Position numbers and translations under genes: made by a program
NCBI GenBank assembly: GCA_003157015.1
Contig: PMIJ01000098.1
Coordinates: 36,474 to 69,208, forward strand
Source of the DNA: Bacteroidales bacterium
Lineage (GTDB): Bacteria > Bacteroidota > Bacteroidia > Bacteroidales > VadinHA17
DNA length: 32,735 nt
Direction: 5' to 3'
The notes under the pieces: generated by a model
The model's database searches: none
What the model saw: the letters and a program-made list of their open reading frames with translations, nothing else
What the model was told of the DNA's origin: nothing
Shown: positions 25,013 to 32,735 of the stretch, one piece after another
Layout of the letters: each line of letters opens with the position of its first letter
Numbering within the stretch: position 1 is the stretch's first letter

Positions 25013-28000
25013 TTAGCTTGCACTTATCTCGAGATCAAGTTCAACATCTGCAATTTTCTTTTTAAGTTCTTCAAGTTTCTGTTCCTGGAGAACTTTCTTA
25101 TAGTCGTATGGTATAACTTTAATAAACATCGGGATATATTTGTAAGGATCATCGAGAATCATCTTTGCTTTTTTGCTTCTGGTAAACTGATAATGCTTTG
25201 AGATAAGCTCAGTAAGTTCATTCACATCACCATAGTCTTCAACTAGAGATAATTCCACCATTCCCATGTTACAGTAAAAATCGAAATCACCGCATTCATT
25301 ATAAACATAAGCTATTCCTCCGCTCATCCCGGCTGCAAAGTTGCTTCCAGTAGTACCAAGTACAACCACCCGTCCCCCGGTCATATATTCACAGCAATGG
25401 TTTCCTACTCCTTCAACGACAGCATTCGCGCCGCTGTTGCGAACACCGAATCGTTCACCAGCCACGCCCGAAATGTAGATTTCACCCCGCGTAGCGCCGT
25501 AGAGAACAGTATTTCCGATAATGATATTTTTATCAGGTTCAAACGTAGATCCGGTGGGAGGTACGACAATAATCCTTCCACCTGACAGGCCTTTTCCGAG
25601 ATAATCGTTTGAATCGCCCTCAAGATACAGTTCTATTCCCGGAGAGAGAAATGCACCAAAACTTTGCCCTGCCGACCCTTTGAATCTACATATGATTGTT
25701 CCGTCAGGAAGCCCTTCGGAACCAAATAACGTAACTATCTTTCCGGAAAGCATAGCTCCAGTAGTTCTATCGGTATTATGTATAGGCCTTTCTATAACAA
25801 CCGGTTGTTTACACGTTAAAGCTTTTTCGGCTTCCAGAATAAGCTCTTTATCAAGAACATTGTTGATTTTATGATCCTGTATATCAATACAATGCATTGC
25901 ATTTTCGGCTGATTCCGATGGTAACGAAAGTAACCCAGAAAGATCCAGGTTTTTGATCTTCCAATGATCAACTTCAGGATTTCTTTCGAGCAGGTCAATT
26001 CGACCGATAACATCATCCATCTTTTTGTAACCGAGCACAGCAAGTTGTTCACGAACCTCTTCAGCCAGGAACCGGAAAAATGTTACAACATTATCGGCTT
26101 TTCCATGGAACCGTTTTCTCAATTCAGCATTTTGTGTTGCAACGCCAACAGGACAAGTATTAAGGTGGCATTTGCGCATCATAACACATCCAAGTACAAT
26201 CAGGGCTGATGTTGAAAAACCAAATTCCTCGGCGCCAAGAAGCGAAGCTATAATTATGTCTTTTCCGCTTTTCAGCTGTCCGTCTGCCTGAAGAATCACT
26301 TTTCTCCTCAGATTATTCATCACAAGTGTCTGCTGTGTTTCAGCAAGACCTATTTCGAGAGGCAGTCCGGCGTGTTTTATTGATGATGAAGGGCTTGCAC
26401 CTGTTCCTCCTTCATAGCCGCTGATTGTAATAAGATCGGCTCCTGCTTTGGTTACTCCGGCAGCTATCGTCCCTACGCCACTTTCAGATACCAGTTTTAC
26501 ACTTACCTTTGCCCTCGGATTCACATTCTTAAGATCGAAGATCAACTGTGAAAGATCTTCTATGGAATAGATATCGTGATGAGGCGGAGGCGAGATAAGA
26601 GTTATACCCGGTATTGCATACCTGGTCTTTGCAATGATCTTATCAACCTTATGTCCGGGTAACTGTCCGCCTTCTCCGGGTTTTGCACCCTGGGCAATTT
26701 TTATCTGCAATTCATCGGCATTGACAAGATATTCAGTGGTGACTCCAAACCGGCCGCTTGCAACCTGTTTGATAGCACTTCTTATACTGTCCCCGTTTTC
26801 CAGAGGCTTAAAGCGTGTAGGATCCTCACCACCTTCACCTGTATTGCTTCTTCCGCCGATGCGGTTCATTGCAATAGCCAGTGTCTCATGAGCTTCCCTG
26901 CTTATTGATCCATAAGACATTGCCCCGGTGACAAACCTTCTCATTATCTTTTCGACAGGTTCAACTTCCTCAATCGGAATCGGGTTATTTTTAGTTCTCA
27001 ATAAACCTCTGATGAATCCCGGCCGAGCTGTATCAGCGTTGACCCGGCAAGTATATTCCTTGAACTTCTTATAATCGCCGGTCCCTGTGCTCCATTGAAG
27101 CAACGAAATAGTTTCAGGGTTCCAGGCATGATGTTCACCAAGTTTCCGGTAGGAGTACACTCCCTCGGTAAGAATTTCGGATTGCAGTTCAGGTGTAAAT
27201 GCCGTTCTGTGCGGTATGAGCACCTCTTCAGCAATCTCATTCATTCCAATACCGCCAATTCTGGAAATAGTTCCGGCAAAATATTTGTTTATGACATCAG
27301 TGTGAATCCCGACAGCCTCAAATATCTGGGAAGACCTATAGCTCCTCAGAGTGCTTATTCCCATTTTAGACATAATCTTCAGGATTCCTTTGTTGACGGC
27401 ATTGACATAATTCGCTTCTGCCTTCTGATAATCGAGCTGAATAGCCTTATCTTTAATAAGCTTGTCTATAACGGCAAGGCTCATATAGGGATTTATAATA
27501 CTTGCTCCATAACCAAAAAGCAGGGCAAAATGCATTACCTCACGTGGTTCAGCAGATTCCACAACAATGTCTATCTGCATTCTCTTGCGTTTTTCAATGA
27601 GGTAGTGATGAACAGCGGAAACAGCCATCAGGGAAGGTATTGGAGCAGCATTTTCAGTTATGCCACGGTCGGAAAGAATGATATAGTTTTTACCCTCGTC
27701 AACTGCTTTTTCAGCATCTATACATAATTGTTCCACTGCATTCTTTAAACCTTCAGCTCCCTTTCCGGCATCAAAATGCAAGAGAAGGTTAGCAGCTGAA
27801 AATCCCTTGTATCTTAAGTTTTTAACTACCTGGAAATATGTATTGGTTATGACAGGATTCCTGAATCGTACCATTTTTACATGATCGGGAGATGTTTCAA
27901 GAAGGTTTTGCTGCAAAGATCCGAGATAACCTGAAAGTGTCATTACAAGCTCCTCCCTGATTGGATCAATAGGTGGATTGGTAACCTGTGCAAAAAGTTG

Positions 28001-29539
28001 CTTGAAATAATTGAATAACCTATAAGGTTTTCTCGAGAGCACCGCTACTGGAACATCATTGCCCATTGAACCTATAGGCTCTTTTCCGGTAGCAGCCATT
28101 TCCTTGATAATCCAGTCGGTATCTTCCAGGGAGTAATTGAAAGAAGTTAAATATTTATGATATTCATCCCCCATATCAGTTGTTTCCTGGTGCCCGGTCT
28201 CGATTTTTTCGAGTTTGACCATATTCTGCTGTATCCATTGCCCATAAGGATATTCCGCGGCCAGTTCAGCTTTCAGCTCCTTATCATAAAAGATTTTGCC
28301 GGCCTCAGTATCAACAAGAAGCATTTTCCCTGCTTTAAGCCGTCCCTTTTCTCTTATCTCTTCCGGTGCAAAAGTCTGTACGCCGGCTTCTGAACCCATC
28401 ACAATCAGATCATTCGTTGTAATGAGATATCTCGATGGCCGAAGTCCGTTTCTGTCGAGCATTCCGCCAATATAACGCCCATCTGAAAAAATGAGTGAAG
28501 CCGGACCATCCCATGGTTCCAGGAAAGTTGAATGGTATTTATAAAATGCCTTTAATTCTGTGGAGATGGGGTTTTTGTCATTAATTGATTCAGGTATAAG
28601 AACTGACATGGCATAAGGCAGTGATTTTCCACTCATAATTAGAAATTCCAATACATTATCAAGTGATGCAGAATCGCTTTTGTCGGGCTCTATGATAGGA
28701 TAAAGCCGTGTCAGATCTCCAAGTTTATCGGATTTTAGGATTGATTCTCTCGCTTCCATCCAGAAACGGTTTCCTTTTATTGTATTTATCTCTCCGTTAT
28801 GACCCAGCATCCTGAATGGCTGAGCCAGATCCCAGCTTGGAAAAGTGTTTGTGCTGAACCTGGAATGTACCAATGCGATAGCGCTCTGTAATCTCTCATC
28901 ATTCAGATCGAGGAAATACTCAGCAAGCTGAACAGAGGTAAGCATACCTTTATATACAAGTACCTTCGTAGACAGACTTGGTATATAGAAGAAACTCTTC
29001 TGCTTAATGTCCGATTTGCGAATTGCTATTTCAGTCCGTTTTCTAATAATATATAATTTACGTTCCAGTTCCTCCTGCAATAAGTCCGCTCCCAAAAGAA
29101 TCTGTAATATTTCGGGCTCAGCAGCGCGTGATATCTCCCCGATTACCGAGTTATTACGAGGAACTTCACGGAATCCAATGAGATTAACACCTTCCTCCCT
29201 GATTATATTGACAAGTATCTCCTGGCACTTTGAGGCATCAGAAGTCTCCTGTGGGAAAAAAATTAAACCTGTTCCAAATTGCCCTGCCGGTGGAAGGGAA
29301 TAGCCCTGGATAAGGTAATAGTCCCTGGGAACCTGTATAAGTACACCGGCTCCATCACCTGTTTTACTATCGGCCCCTTCCGCTCCCCTGTGTGTCATAT
29401 TCGTAAGGATATCAAGGCCCTGCCTGATAATAGAATGAGATTTTTTACCTTTAAGATGTGCAACAAATCCGATTCCGCAATTCTCGTGCTCAAACTCCTG
29501 ACGATACAATCCCTGCTGTTTTGGGCGTTCTTTTTTCAT
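25013..29539 (-). CDS. gltB: Glutamate synthase large subunit
   Basis: 1508 residues from ATG 29539 (MKKERPKQQGLYRQEFEHEN). Cys21 (EHENCGIGFVAHL) is the amidotransferase nucleophile exposed after removal of a 20-residue propeptide. Domains in order: class II glutamine amidotransferase (21 to about 430, with THRGAEGADSKTGDGAGVL), central domain, FMN-binding synthase domain (GGRSNTGEGGEDPTRF; SGYEGGTGASPSSSIKHAG), the 3Fe-4S site C1118-x5-C1124-x4-C1129 (RKCHLNTCPVGVATQ), and the GXGXG glutamate synthase C-domain. The enzyme releases ammonia from glutamine, channels it to 2-oxoglutarate and reduces the imine with electrons from GltD. The frame stays open upstream to 29632, but that stretch spans a terminator hairpin and matches no GltB N-terminus. 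It is divergent from zwf. Confidence 0.97.
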   Translation of the reverse strand: MKKERPKQQGLYRQEFEHENCGIGFVAHLKGKKSHSIIRQGLDILTNMTHRGAEGADSKTGDGAGVLIQVPRDYYLIQGYSLPPAGQFGTGLIFFPQETSDASKCQEILVNIIREEGVNLIGFREVPRNNSVIGEISRAAEPEILQILLGADLLQEELERKLYIIRKRTEIAIRKSDIKQKSFFYIPSLSTKVLVYKGMLTSVQLAEYFLDLNDERLQSAIALVHSRFSTNTFPSWDLAQPFRMLGHNGEINTIKGNRFWMEARESILKSDKLGDLTRLYPIIEPDKSDSASLDNVLEFLIMSGKSLPYAMSVLIPESINDKNPISTELKAFYKYHSTFLEPWDGPASLIFSDGRYIGGMLDRNGLRPSRYLITTNDLIVMGSEAGVQTFAPEEIREKGRLKAGKMLLVDTEAGKIFYDKELKAELAAEYPYGQWIQQNMVKLEKIETGHQETTDMGDEYHKYLTSFNYSLEDTDWIIKEMAATGKEPIGSMGNDVPVAVLSRKPYRLFNYFKQLFAQVTNPPIDPIREELVMTLSGYLGSLQQNLLETSPDHVKMVRFRNPVITNTYFQVVKNLRYKGFSAANLLLHFDAGKGAEGLKNAVEQLCIDAEKAVDEGKNYIILSDRGITENAAPIPSLMAVSAVHHYLIEKRKRMQIDIVVESAEPREVMHFALLFGYGASIINPYMSLAVIDKLIKDKAIQLDYQKAEANYVNAVNKGILKIMSKMGISTLRSYRSSQIFEAVGIHTDVINKYFAGTISRIGGIGMNEIAEEVLIPHRTAFTPELQSEILTEGVYSYRKLGEHHAWNPETISLLQWSTGTGDYKKFKEYTCRVNADTARPGFIRGLLRTKNNPIPIEEVEPVEKIMRRFVTGAMSYGSISREAHETLAIAMNRIGGRSNTGEGGEDPTRFKPLENGDSIRSAIKQVASGRFGVTTEYLVNADELQIKIAQGAKPGEGGQLPGHKVDKIIAKTRYAIPGITLISPPPHHDIYSIEDLSQLIFDLKNVNPRAKVSVKLVSESGVGTIAAGVTKAGADLITISGYEGGTGASPSSSIKHAGLPLEIGLAETQQTLVMNNLRRKVILQADGQLKSGKDIIIASLLGAEEFGFSTSALIVLGCVMMRKCHLNTCPVGVATQNAELRKRFHGKADNVVTFFRFLAEEVREQLAVLGYKKMDDVIGRIDLLERNPEVDHWKIKNLDLSGLLSLPSESAENAMHCIDIQDHKINNVLDKELILEAEKALTCKQPVVIERPIHNTDRTTGAMLSGKIVTLFGSEGLPDGTIICRFKGSAGQSFGAFLSPGIELYLEGDSNDYLGKGLSGGRIIVVPPTGSTFEPDKNIIIGNTVLYGATRGEIYISGVAGERFGVRNSGANAVVEGVGNHCCEYMTGGRVVVLGTTGSNFAAGMSGGIAYVYNECGDFDFYCNMGMVELSLVEDYGDVNELTELISKHYQFTRSKKAKMILDDPYKYIPMFIKVIPYDYKKVLQEQKLEELKKKIADVELDLEISAS

Positions 29540-29572
29540 AATTATTACCTTAATTTTTCTTCTGTTTTGTAT

Positions 29573-29605
29573 AAAAAAACCGTTCTCTGTGTTTGAGAGA
29601 ACGGT
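29573..29605 (-). terminator. Intrinsic terminator/attenuator-like hairpin in the gltB leader
   Basis: On the minus strand ACCGTTCTCT (29605-29596) pairs perfectly with AGAGAACGGT (29588-29579) across a 7-base loop and runs directly into seven T's (29579-29573). That is the form of a Rho-independent terminator. It ends 34 bases before the gltB ATG and points toward the gene. As no upstream minus-strand gene is near, it looks like attenuation of gltBD rather than the end of another transcript. Confidence 0.65.
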
Positions 29606-29792
29606 CATCCCTAATCCGATACCAAACACCATTCTCAGTCAGTTCCAATTAACCTTTTAATGAAGCGTGATATAATGGATCTAAAATTATGCATTTATAT
29701 TAATATTTACCGACAAATATACTACTTATTCTTTCAGATTATCGCAAAAATCAATAAAAAAATTAATAAAAATCTATAAAATATTTAAAAAG

Positions 29793-29814
29793 TTGTTAAC
29801 CTAATAATTAACAA
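29793..29814. promoter_or_regulatory. Candidate operator: 7-bp inverted repeat
   Basis: TTGTTAA and TTAACAA separated by 8 bases (centre-to-centre 15 bases) in the gltB/zwf divergent region. Spacing suits a dimeric regulator binding one and a half helical turns. The AT-rich context makes chance occurrence quite possible. Confidence 0.3.
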
Positions 29815-29924
29815 AATGCAAAAGTCTCAATCCGATATTAGCTGAATCGTTAACCATTCTGTGCAATTATTTGTTACTTTGTAAATGTCAGACAGTATTT
29901 TGTTTTTTTCAATTTCTAATATAT

Positions 29925-31451
29925 ATGGAAAATCCTAAAAATCTGATCTTTGTTATCTTTGGTGCCTCTGGCGATCTTGCCTCAAGGATGCTGATACCTG
30001 CTATATTCTCTATGCGCGTTCAAAACTTGCTTCCGGTGAAATATGCAATTTTAGGGGTAGGTAGAACAAAAATGTCGTCAGAAGAATTCAGAAAAAAAAT
30101 GAGTGAGGCAATCGTCTCTTATTCGGAGGAAAAGATAACAGATCAAACTCTTATTTCTGCTTTCGTTGAGGATCTTTATTACCTTCCGATTGATATTGTA
30201 TCTGTGGATGGATATATCCAACTCAAATCATTCATGCAGGAAATTGATATTAAATACTCAATAGGAGGAAACTACATATTTCATCTGGCCACACCTCCAA
30301 GCATGTATGAAACCATTGCTGTAAATCTTTCAAAATCAGGGTTAACCGATAAAGAGAACGGGTTCAGGAGGATAATCGTTGAGAAGCCTTTTGGATATGA
30401 TCTTGAGTCGGGCAGGAAACTAAACAAGACTTTACATGGACTAATTTCAGAAAATCAGATCTTCAGGATAGATCACTATCTTGGAAAGGAAACAGTTCAG
30501 AATCTGTTGGTTACAAGGTTTGCAAATGGGATGTTCGAACCGCTCTGGAACAGGAACTACATAGACCGGATAGAGATTACTTCTGCTGAAAGCCTTGGGG
30601 TGGGAGAAAGAGGCGGATATTATGATACTTCCGGAGCTTTAAGGGATATGGTTCAGAACCACCTGCTTCAGATGGTAGGATTAACTGCTATGGAGCCGCC
30701 TTCATCGCTCGATGCCGATGCTATCAGAAACGAGGTATTAAAGGTTTTTCAGTCTCTGCAACCCATTAAAGAAGAAGATGTGGCTTCCCAGGTCATCAGG
30801 GGACAGTATACAGCATCACTGATCAGGGGAGAGTGTGTAACAGGATACAGGTATGAGAAAGGAGTGGCACCCGATTCCCGGACAGAAACTTACGTGGCTA
30901 TCAAGTTCTTTATTAATAACTGGAGATGGGGAGGTGTGCCATTTTATATGCGCACCGGTAAAAGACTGCCAACAAGAGTCACTGAAATTGTAATTCACTT
31001 TAAGCAGACACCTCATCATCTGTTCCGCAGAGAATCAGGAAAATTATCTTCCAATATGCTTATAATTCGGATTCAGCCGGATGAGGGAATTTTGCTGAAA
31101 TTTGATATGAAAGAACCCGGAGCCGGATTTAATGTGAAGAATGTTAATATGGATTTCCATTATAAGGATCTGGCAGACATAAGAGTCCCTTCCGCATATG
31201 AACGATTGCTTCATGACGTAATGCTGGGCGATTCAACACTGTTTTCACGGGATGATGAAGTTGAAACAGCCTGGAAATTTCTTGAACCGATTCAGAAAGC
31301 CTGGGAAAACAATAAGGCGATTAAGGTGTTTGGATACCCAGCGGGTACATGGGGACCAGAGCATGCAAACGATCTTATTGAAGGCGAAGGGCTTACCTGG
31401 CGATATCCGTGTAAGAACCTCGCGGATGAAGAGCTTTATTGCGAATTGTAA
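29925..31451 (+). CDS. zwf: Glucose-6-phosphate 1-dehydrogenase
   Basis: 508 residues from ATG 29925 (MENPKNLIFVIFGASGDLA). A start at 29871 would add an unlike Cys/Phe-rich 18-residue leader. G6PD oxidises glucose 6-phosphate to 6-phosphogluconolactone and makes NADPH. Visible: the coenzyme-site fingerprint GASGDLASR (13-21), EKPFGYDLESG, the active-site RIDHYLGKETVQN with Asp183, His184 and Lys188, and NWRWGGVPFYMRTGKRLPTR in the substrate domain. Length is normal. Pgl follows 145 bases downstream on the same strand and takes the product. The 6-phosphogluconate dehydrogenase gene, which often accompanies these in Bacteroidota, is not in the window. Confidence 0.97.
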   Translation: MENPKNLIFVIFGASGDLASRMLIPAIFSMRVQNLLPVKYAILGVGRTKMSSEEFRKKMSEAIVSYSEEKITDQTLISAFVEDLYYLPIDIVSVDGYIQLKSFMQEIDIKYSIGGNYIFHLATPPSMYETIAVNLSKSGLTDKENGFRRIIVEKPFGYDLESGRKLNKTLHGLISENQIFRIDHYLGKETVQNLLVTRFANGMFEPLWNRNYIDRIEITSAESLGVGERGGYYDTSGALRDMVQNHLLQMVGLTAMEPPSSLDADAIRNEVLKVFQSLQPIKEEDVASQVIRGQYTASLIRGECVTGYRYEKGVAPDSRTETYVAIKFFINNWRWGGVPFYMRTGKRLPTRVTEIVIHFKQTPHHLFRRESGKLSSNMLIIRIQPDEGILLKFDMKEPGAGFNVKNVNMDFHYKDLADIRVPSAYERLLHDVMLGDSTLFSRDDEVETAWKFLEPIQKAWENNKAIKVFGYPAGTWGPEHANDLIEGEGLTWRYPCKNLADEELYCEL

Positions 31452-31542
31452 TGGATTAGTATCTTAACTATATATGCTAAAACGGTACATAGGTATAACG
31501 GTAAAGTGGTAGAATAGTAAAAAAGGAAAAAATAAGATTATA

Positions 31543-31583
31543 ACTCCCTGATACTCCGTGAAAACTCCGTGAAACTCAGTGGT
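31543..31583 (+). repeat. Four tandem ~10-bp units (ACTCCGTGAA type) in the zwf-pgl spacer
   Basis: ACTCCCTGAT, ACTCCGTGAAA, ACTCCGTGAA and ACTCAGTGGT follow one another directly. The array ends 13 bases before the first possible pgl start (TTG 31597). It resembles a dispersed intergenic repeat and is not coding. Confidence 0.6.
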
Positions 31584-31596
31584 AAAGTAGAAATTA

Positions 31597-32349
31597 TTGT
31601 TTTACGCCATTATTAATCAGTTGGATAAAATTGTAAAAATATTTCCATCACCCAATGAATTGGCAATGAATTTTGCTGAGAAAATGGCAAGTATGATTGC
31701 CCGATCATCAAAAAATGCTGAACCATTCACCATAGTTTTATCAGGCGGTACCACTCCTGAATTATTATTTAAGGTACTGAGTGAAAATTTTGCTGAGTCT
31801 GTGCCCTGGAAATTTGTCCACTTTTTCTGGGGAGATGAAAGATGTGTTCCTCCAGATAATGACGAAAGCAATTATGGAATGGCGCAGAGAAAATTTCTAA
31901 GCAGAATTGAAATACCCTCCGGCAACATTCATAGGATAAGGGGAGAAGATGATCCTGAAAATGAGGCAGCACGTTACTCAATAGAAATATTATCCTCCGT
32001 CAGGAATAGAGACCGATTGCCTCTATTTGATCTTGTAATCCTCGGCCTGGGAGAAGACGGACACACAGCTTCTATATTTCCGGGGCATTCTGAATTATTC
32101 GATTCAGATAAAATTTGTGAAGTTGCCCTGCATCCGGTGACAGGGCAAAAGAGAATTACCCTAACGGGGCGGGTCATCAATAATGCCGATAATGTCACAT
32201 TTCTGGTTACCGGGAAAACGAAGGCTGAAATTGTTGAGAATATGTTTAAAAAAGATTCATCAGTTATAAACTTTCCTGCATCATTTATCGTTCCTGTCTA
32301 TGGAAAGTTGAATTGGTACATTGACCATGACGCCGGAATACTGATATAG
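31597..32349 (+). CDS. pgl: 6-phosphogluconolactonase
   Basis: 250 residues if the TTG at 31597 is used. A second TTG at 31621 gives LDKIVKIFPSPNELA, closer to typical family N-termini, and the first ATG (31666) is too far inside. The start is therefore uncertain. The enzyme hydrolyses the lactone made by G6PD to 6-phosphogluconate. Visible family motifs: FTIVLSGGTTPELLF (sugar-phosphate loop), FFWGDERCVPPDNDESNYG, and GLGEDGHTASIFPGH carrying the catalytic His. The length is normal for the SOL/DevB family. Cotranscription with zwf is likely despite the repeat-bearing gap. Confidence 0.93.
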   Translation: MFYAIINQLDKIVKIFPSPNELAMNFAEKMASMIARSSKNAEPFTIVLSGGTTPELLFKVLSENFAESVPWKFVHFFWGDERCVPPDNDESNYGMAQRKFLSRIEIPSGNIHRIRGEDDPENEAARYSIEILSSVRNRDRLPLFDLVILGLGEDGHTASIFPGHSELFDSDKICEVALHPVTGQKRITLTGRVINNADNVTFLVTGKTKAEIVENMFKKDSSVINFPASFIVPVYGKLNWYIDHDAGILI

Positions 32350-32402
32350 ACGGCTATTGTCTTCAAAATTTGAATGGAGCAAAAAGCAATGATGATTTTT
32401 GC

Positions 32403-32410
32403 TATATTTG
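32403..32410 (+). promoter_or_regulatory. Candidate -7 promoter element of the small lysine-rich ORF
   Basis: TATATTTG is a perfect match to the Bacteroidota -7 consensus TAnnTTTG, 33 bases before the ATG at 32444. The nearest TTTG (32369-32372) is 30 bases upstream, longer than the usual 19-21, so only the -7 half is convincing. Confidence 0.45.
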
Positions 32411-32443
32411 AGATAACTTTTTATTAACTTAAAATAAACAGCC

Positions 32444-32557
32444 ATGTCACACGAAAAAGCTAAAGAACAGACAAAAAACAAAAAAGAACCTACCAAAAGT
32501 CTGAAAGAGAAGCGCCTTGCAAAAAAGGCTAAAAAAGAAGAAAAGAAAAGAATGTAG
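32444..32557 (+). CDS. Small lysine-rich protein, 37 residues
   Basis: The frame ATG-TAG reads MSHEKAKEQTKNKKEPTKSL followed by KEKRLAKKAKKEEKKRM. It is soluble and strongly basic (16 Lys and 2 Arg of 37) with Glu interspersed, predicted to be helical or disordered, with no membrane segment. The support for a real gene is the consistent codon pattern, a good -7 element 33 bases upstream and a defined stop. A nucleic-acid-associated role would be a guess from charge alone. I do not recognise the family. Nothing else is seen from here to the window end. Confidence 0.5.
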   Translation: MSHEKAKEQTKNKKEPTKSLKEKRLAKKAKKEEKKRM

Positions 32558-32735
32558 GAGTAATTCTATTGATGTTTGATAGTCTTGGATCCTGAATATC
32601 AAGTTTGATTATACTTTTTAAAGGATTTTAAAAGTCTCCCCTGTGGGATTCAGAGGTGAAATATCAAGATAGCAGAGGTTGAACACAAAGAAACTGAGAG
32701 AAATATATTACTTAGTTGATCCTTAATAATTATTA

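Larger units (their letters stand above)
29540..29924. other. Divergent gltB/zwf regulatory region
   Basis: 385 bases without a gene, very AT-rich in the middle (29690-29815). It contains a terminator-like hairpin in the gltB leader and a perfect inverted repeat TTGTTAA-8-TTAACAA (29793-29799 with 29808-29814), suitable as an operator between the two divergent promoters. No coding sequence is evident. Confidence 0.6.

Noticed and set aside
27095..27727. 210-codon ORF on the plus strand
   Set aside because: Lies wholly antisense to the intact, conserved gltB; composition is that of a shadow frame.
29540..29632. 31-residue N-terminal extension of GltB
   Set aside because: It would be encoded by a terminator hairpin and T-run, and would push the nucleophile Cys to residue 52; the ATG at 29539 gives a normal propeptide.
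1..32735. CRISPR arrays, tRNA or rRNA genes, prophage or restriction/defence genes
   Set aside because: No regularly spaced direct repeats, no cloverleaf or rRNA-like sequence, and no coding sequence resembling such systems was seen on either strand.

Overview
The window reads as chromosomal DNA of a Bacteroidota bacterium, probably a free-living, polysaccharide-using member of the Bacteroidales/Marinilabiliales type; the rank is inference. The signs are two giant two-component-propeller (Reg_prop/Y_Y_Y) sensor kinases, a DUF1680/GH127-type lipoprotein, a MacB/FtsX-type permease without its own ATPase, three-gene transhydrogenase, AT-rich spacers, TAnnTTTG-like -7 elements and weak or absent Shine-Dalgarno sequences. 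No rRNA, tRNA, CRISPR array or intact transposase gene was found.

Layout. 1-2208: three-subunit proton-translocating NAD(P) transhydrogenase (pntAA partial, pntAB, pntB), followed by a decayed C-terminal scrap of an aminopeptidase P gene. 2369-9319 (minus strand): a GH127-like lipoprotein, an FtsX-family permease cut in two by one in-frame TGA, and a secreted TIM-barrel glycosidase-like protein of uncertain family. 9587-16506 (plus): two tandem paralogous membrane sensor kinases, with the degenerate tail of a third copy between them. 16566-19009: a truncated signal-peptide ORF ending in a hairpin-rich insert, then a secreted GH3 glycosidase. 19084-23346 (plus): a fragment of a GT39-type glycosyltransferase, a SAM methyltransferase, a membrane-anchored TPR protein and a PAS sensor kinase with four conserved-looking cysteines. 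23457-29539 (minus): glutamate synthase gltB-gltD, with an intrinsic-terminator-like hairpin in the gltB leader. 29925-32349 (plus): zwf and pgl of the oxidative pentose phosphate pathway, then a 37-residue lysine-rich ORF.

How it fits together. The middle looks like a small glycan-use region: three secreted carbohydrate-active proteins on either side of two periplasmic-sensing kinases, but with no SusC/SusD pair and no response regulator in view. The two ends are NADPH metabolism: transhydrogenase and zwf-pgl make NADPH, and GltBD spends it on ammonium assimilation.

The most notable overall pattern is gene decay at junctions. There are relics of aminopeptidase P, a third sensor kinase, a GT39 enzyme and a secreted protein, plus one fresh nonsense interruption. 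Alongside them are several kinds of short palindromic repeats (a 29-bp palindrome at two loci, a GC-rich composite hairpin repeat, and a 78-bp element with ATTGAA ends). I see no clearly new multi-gene system. The best candidates for follow-up are the kinase array, the split permease, the gltB leader hairpin and the cysteine-bearing PAS kinase.
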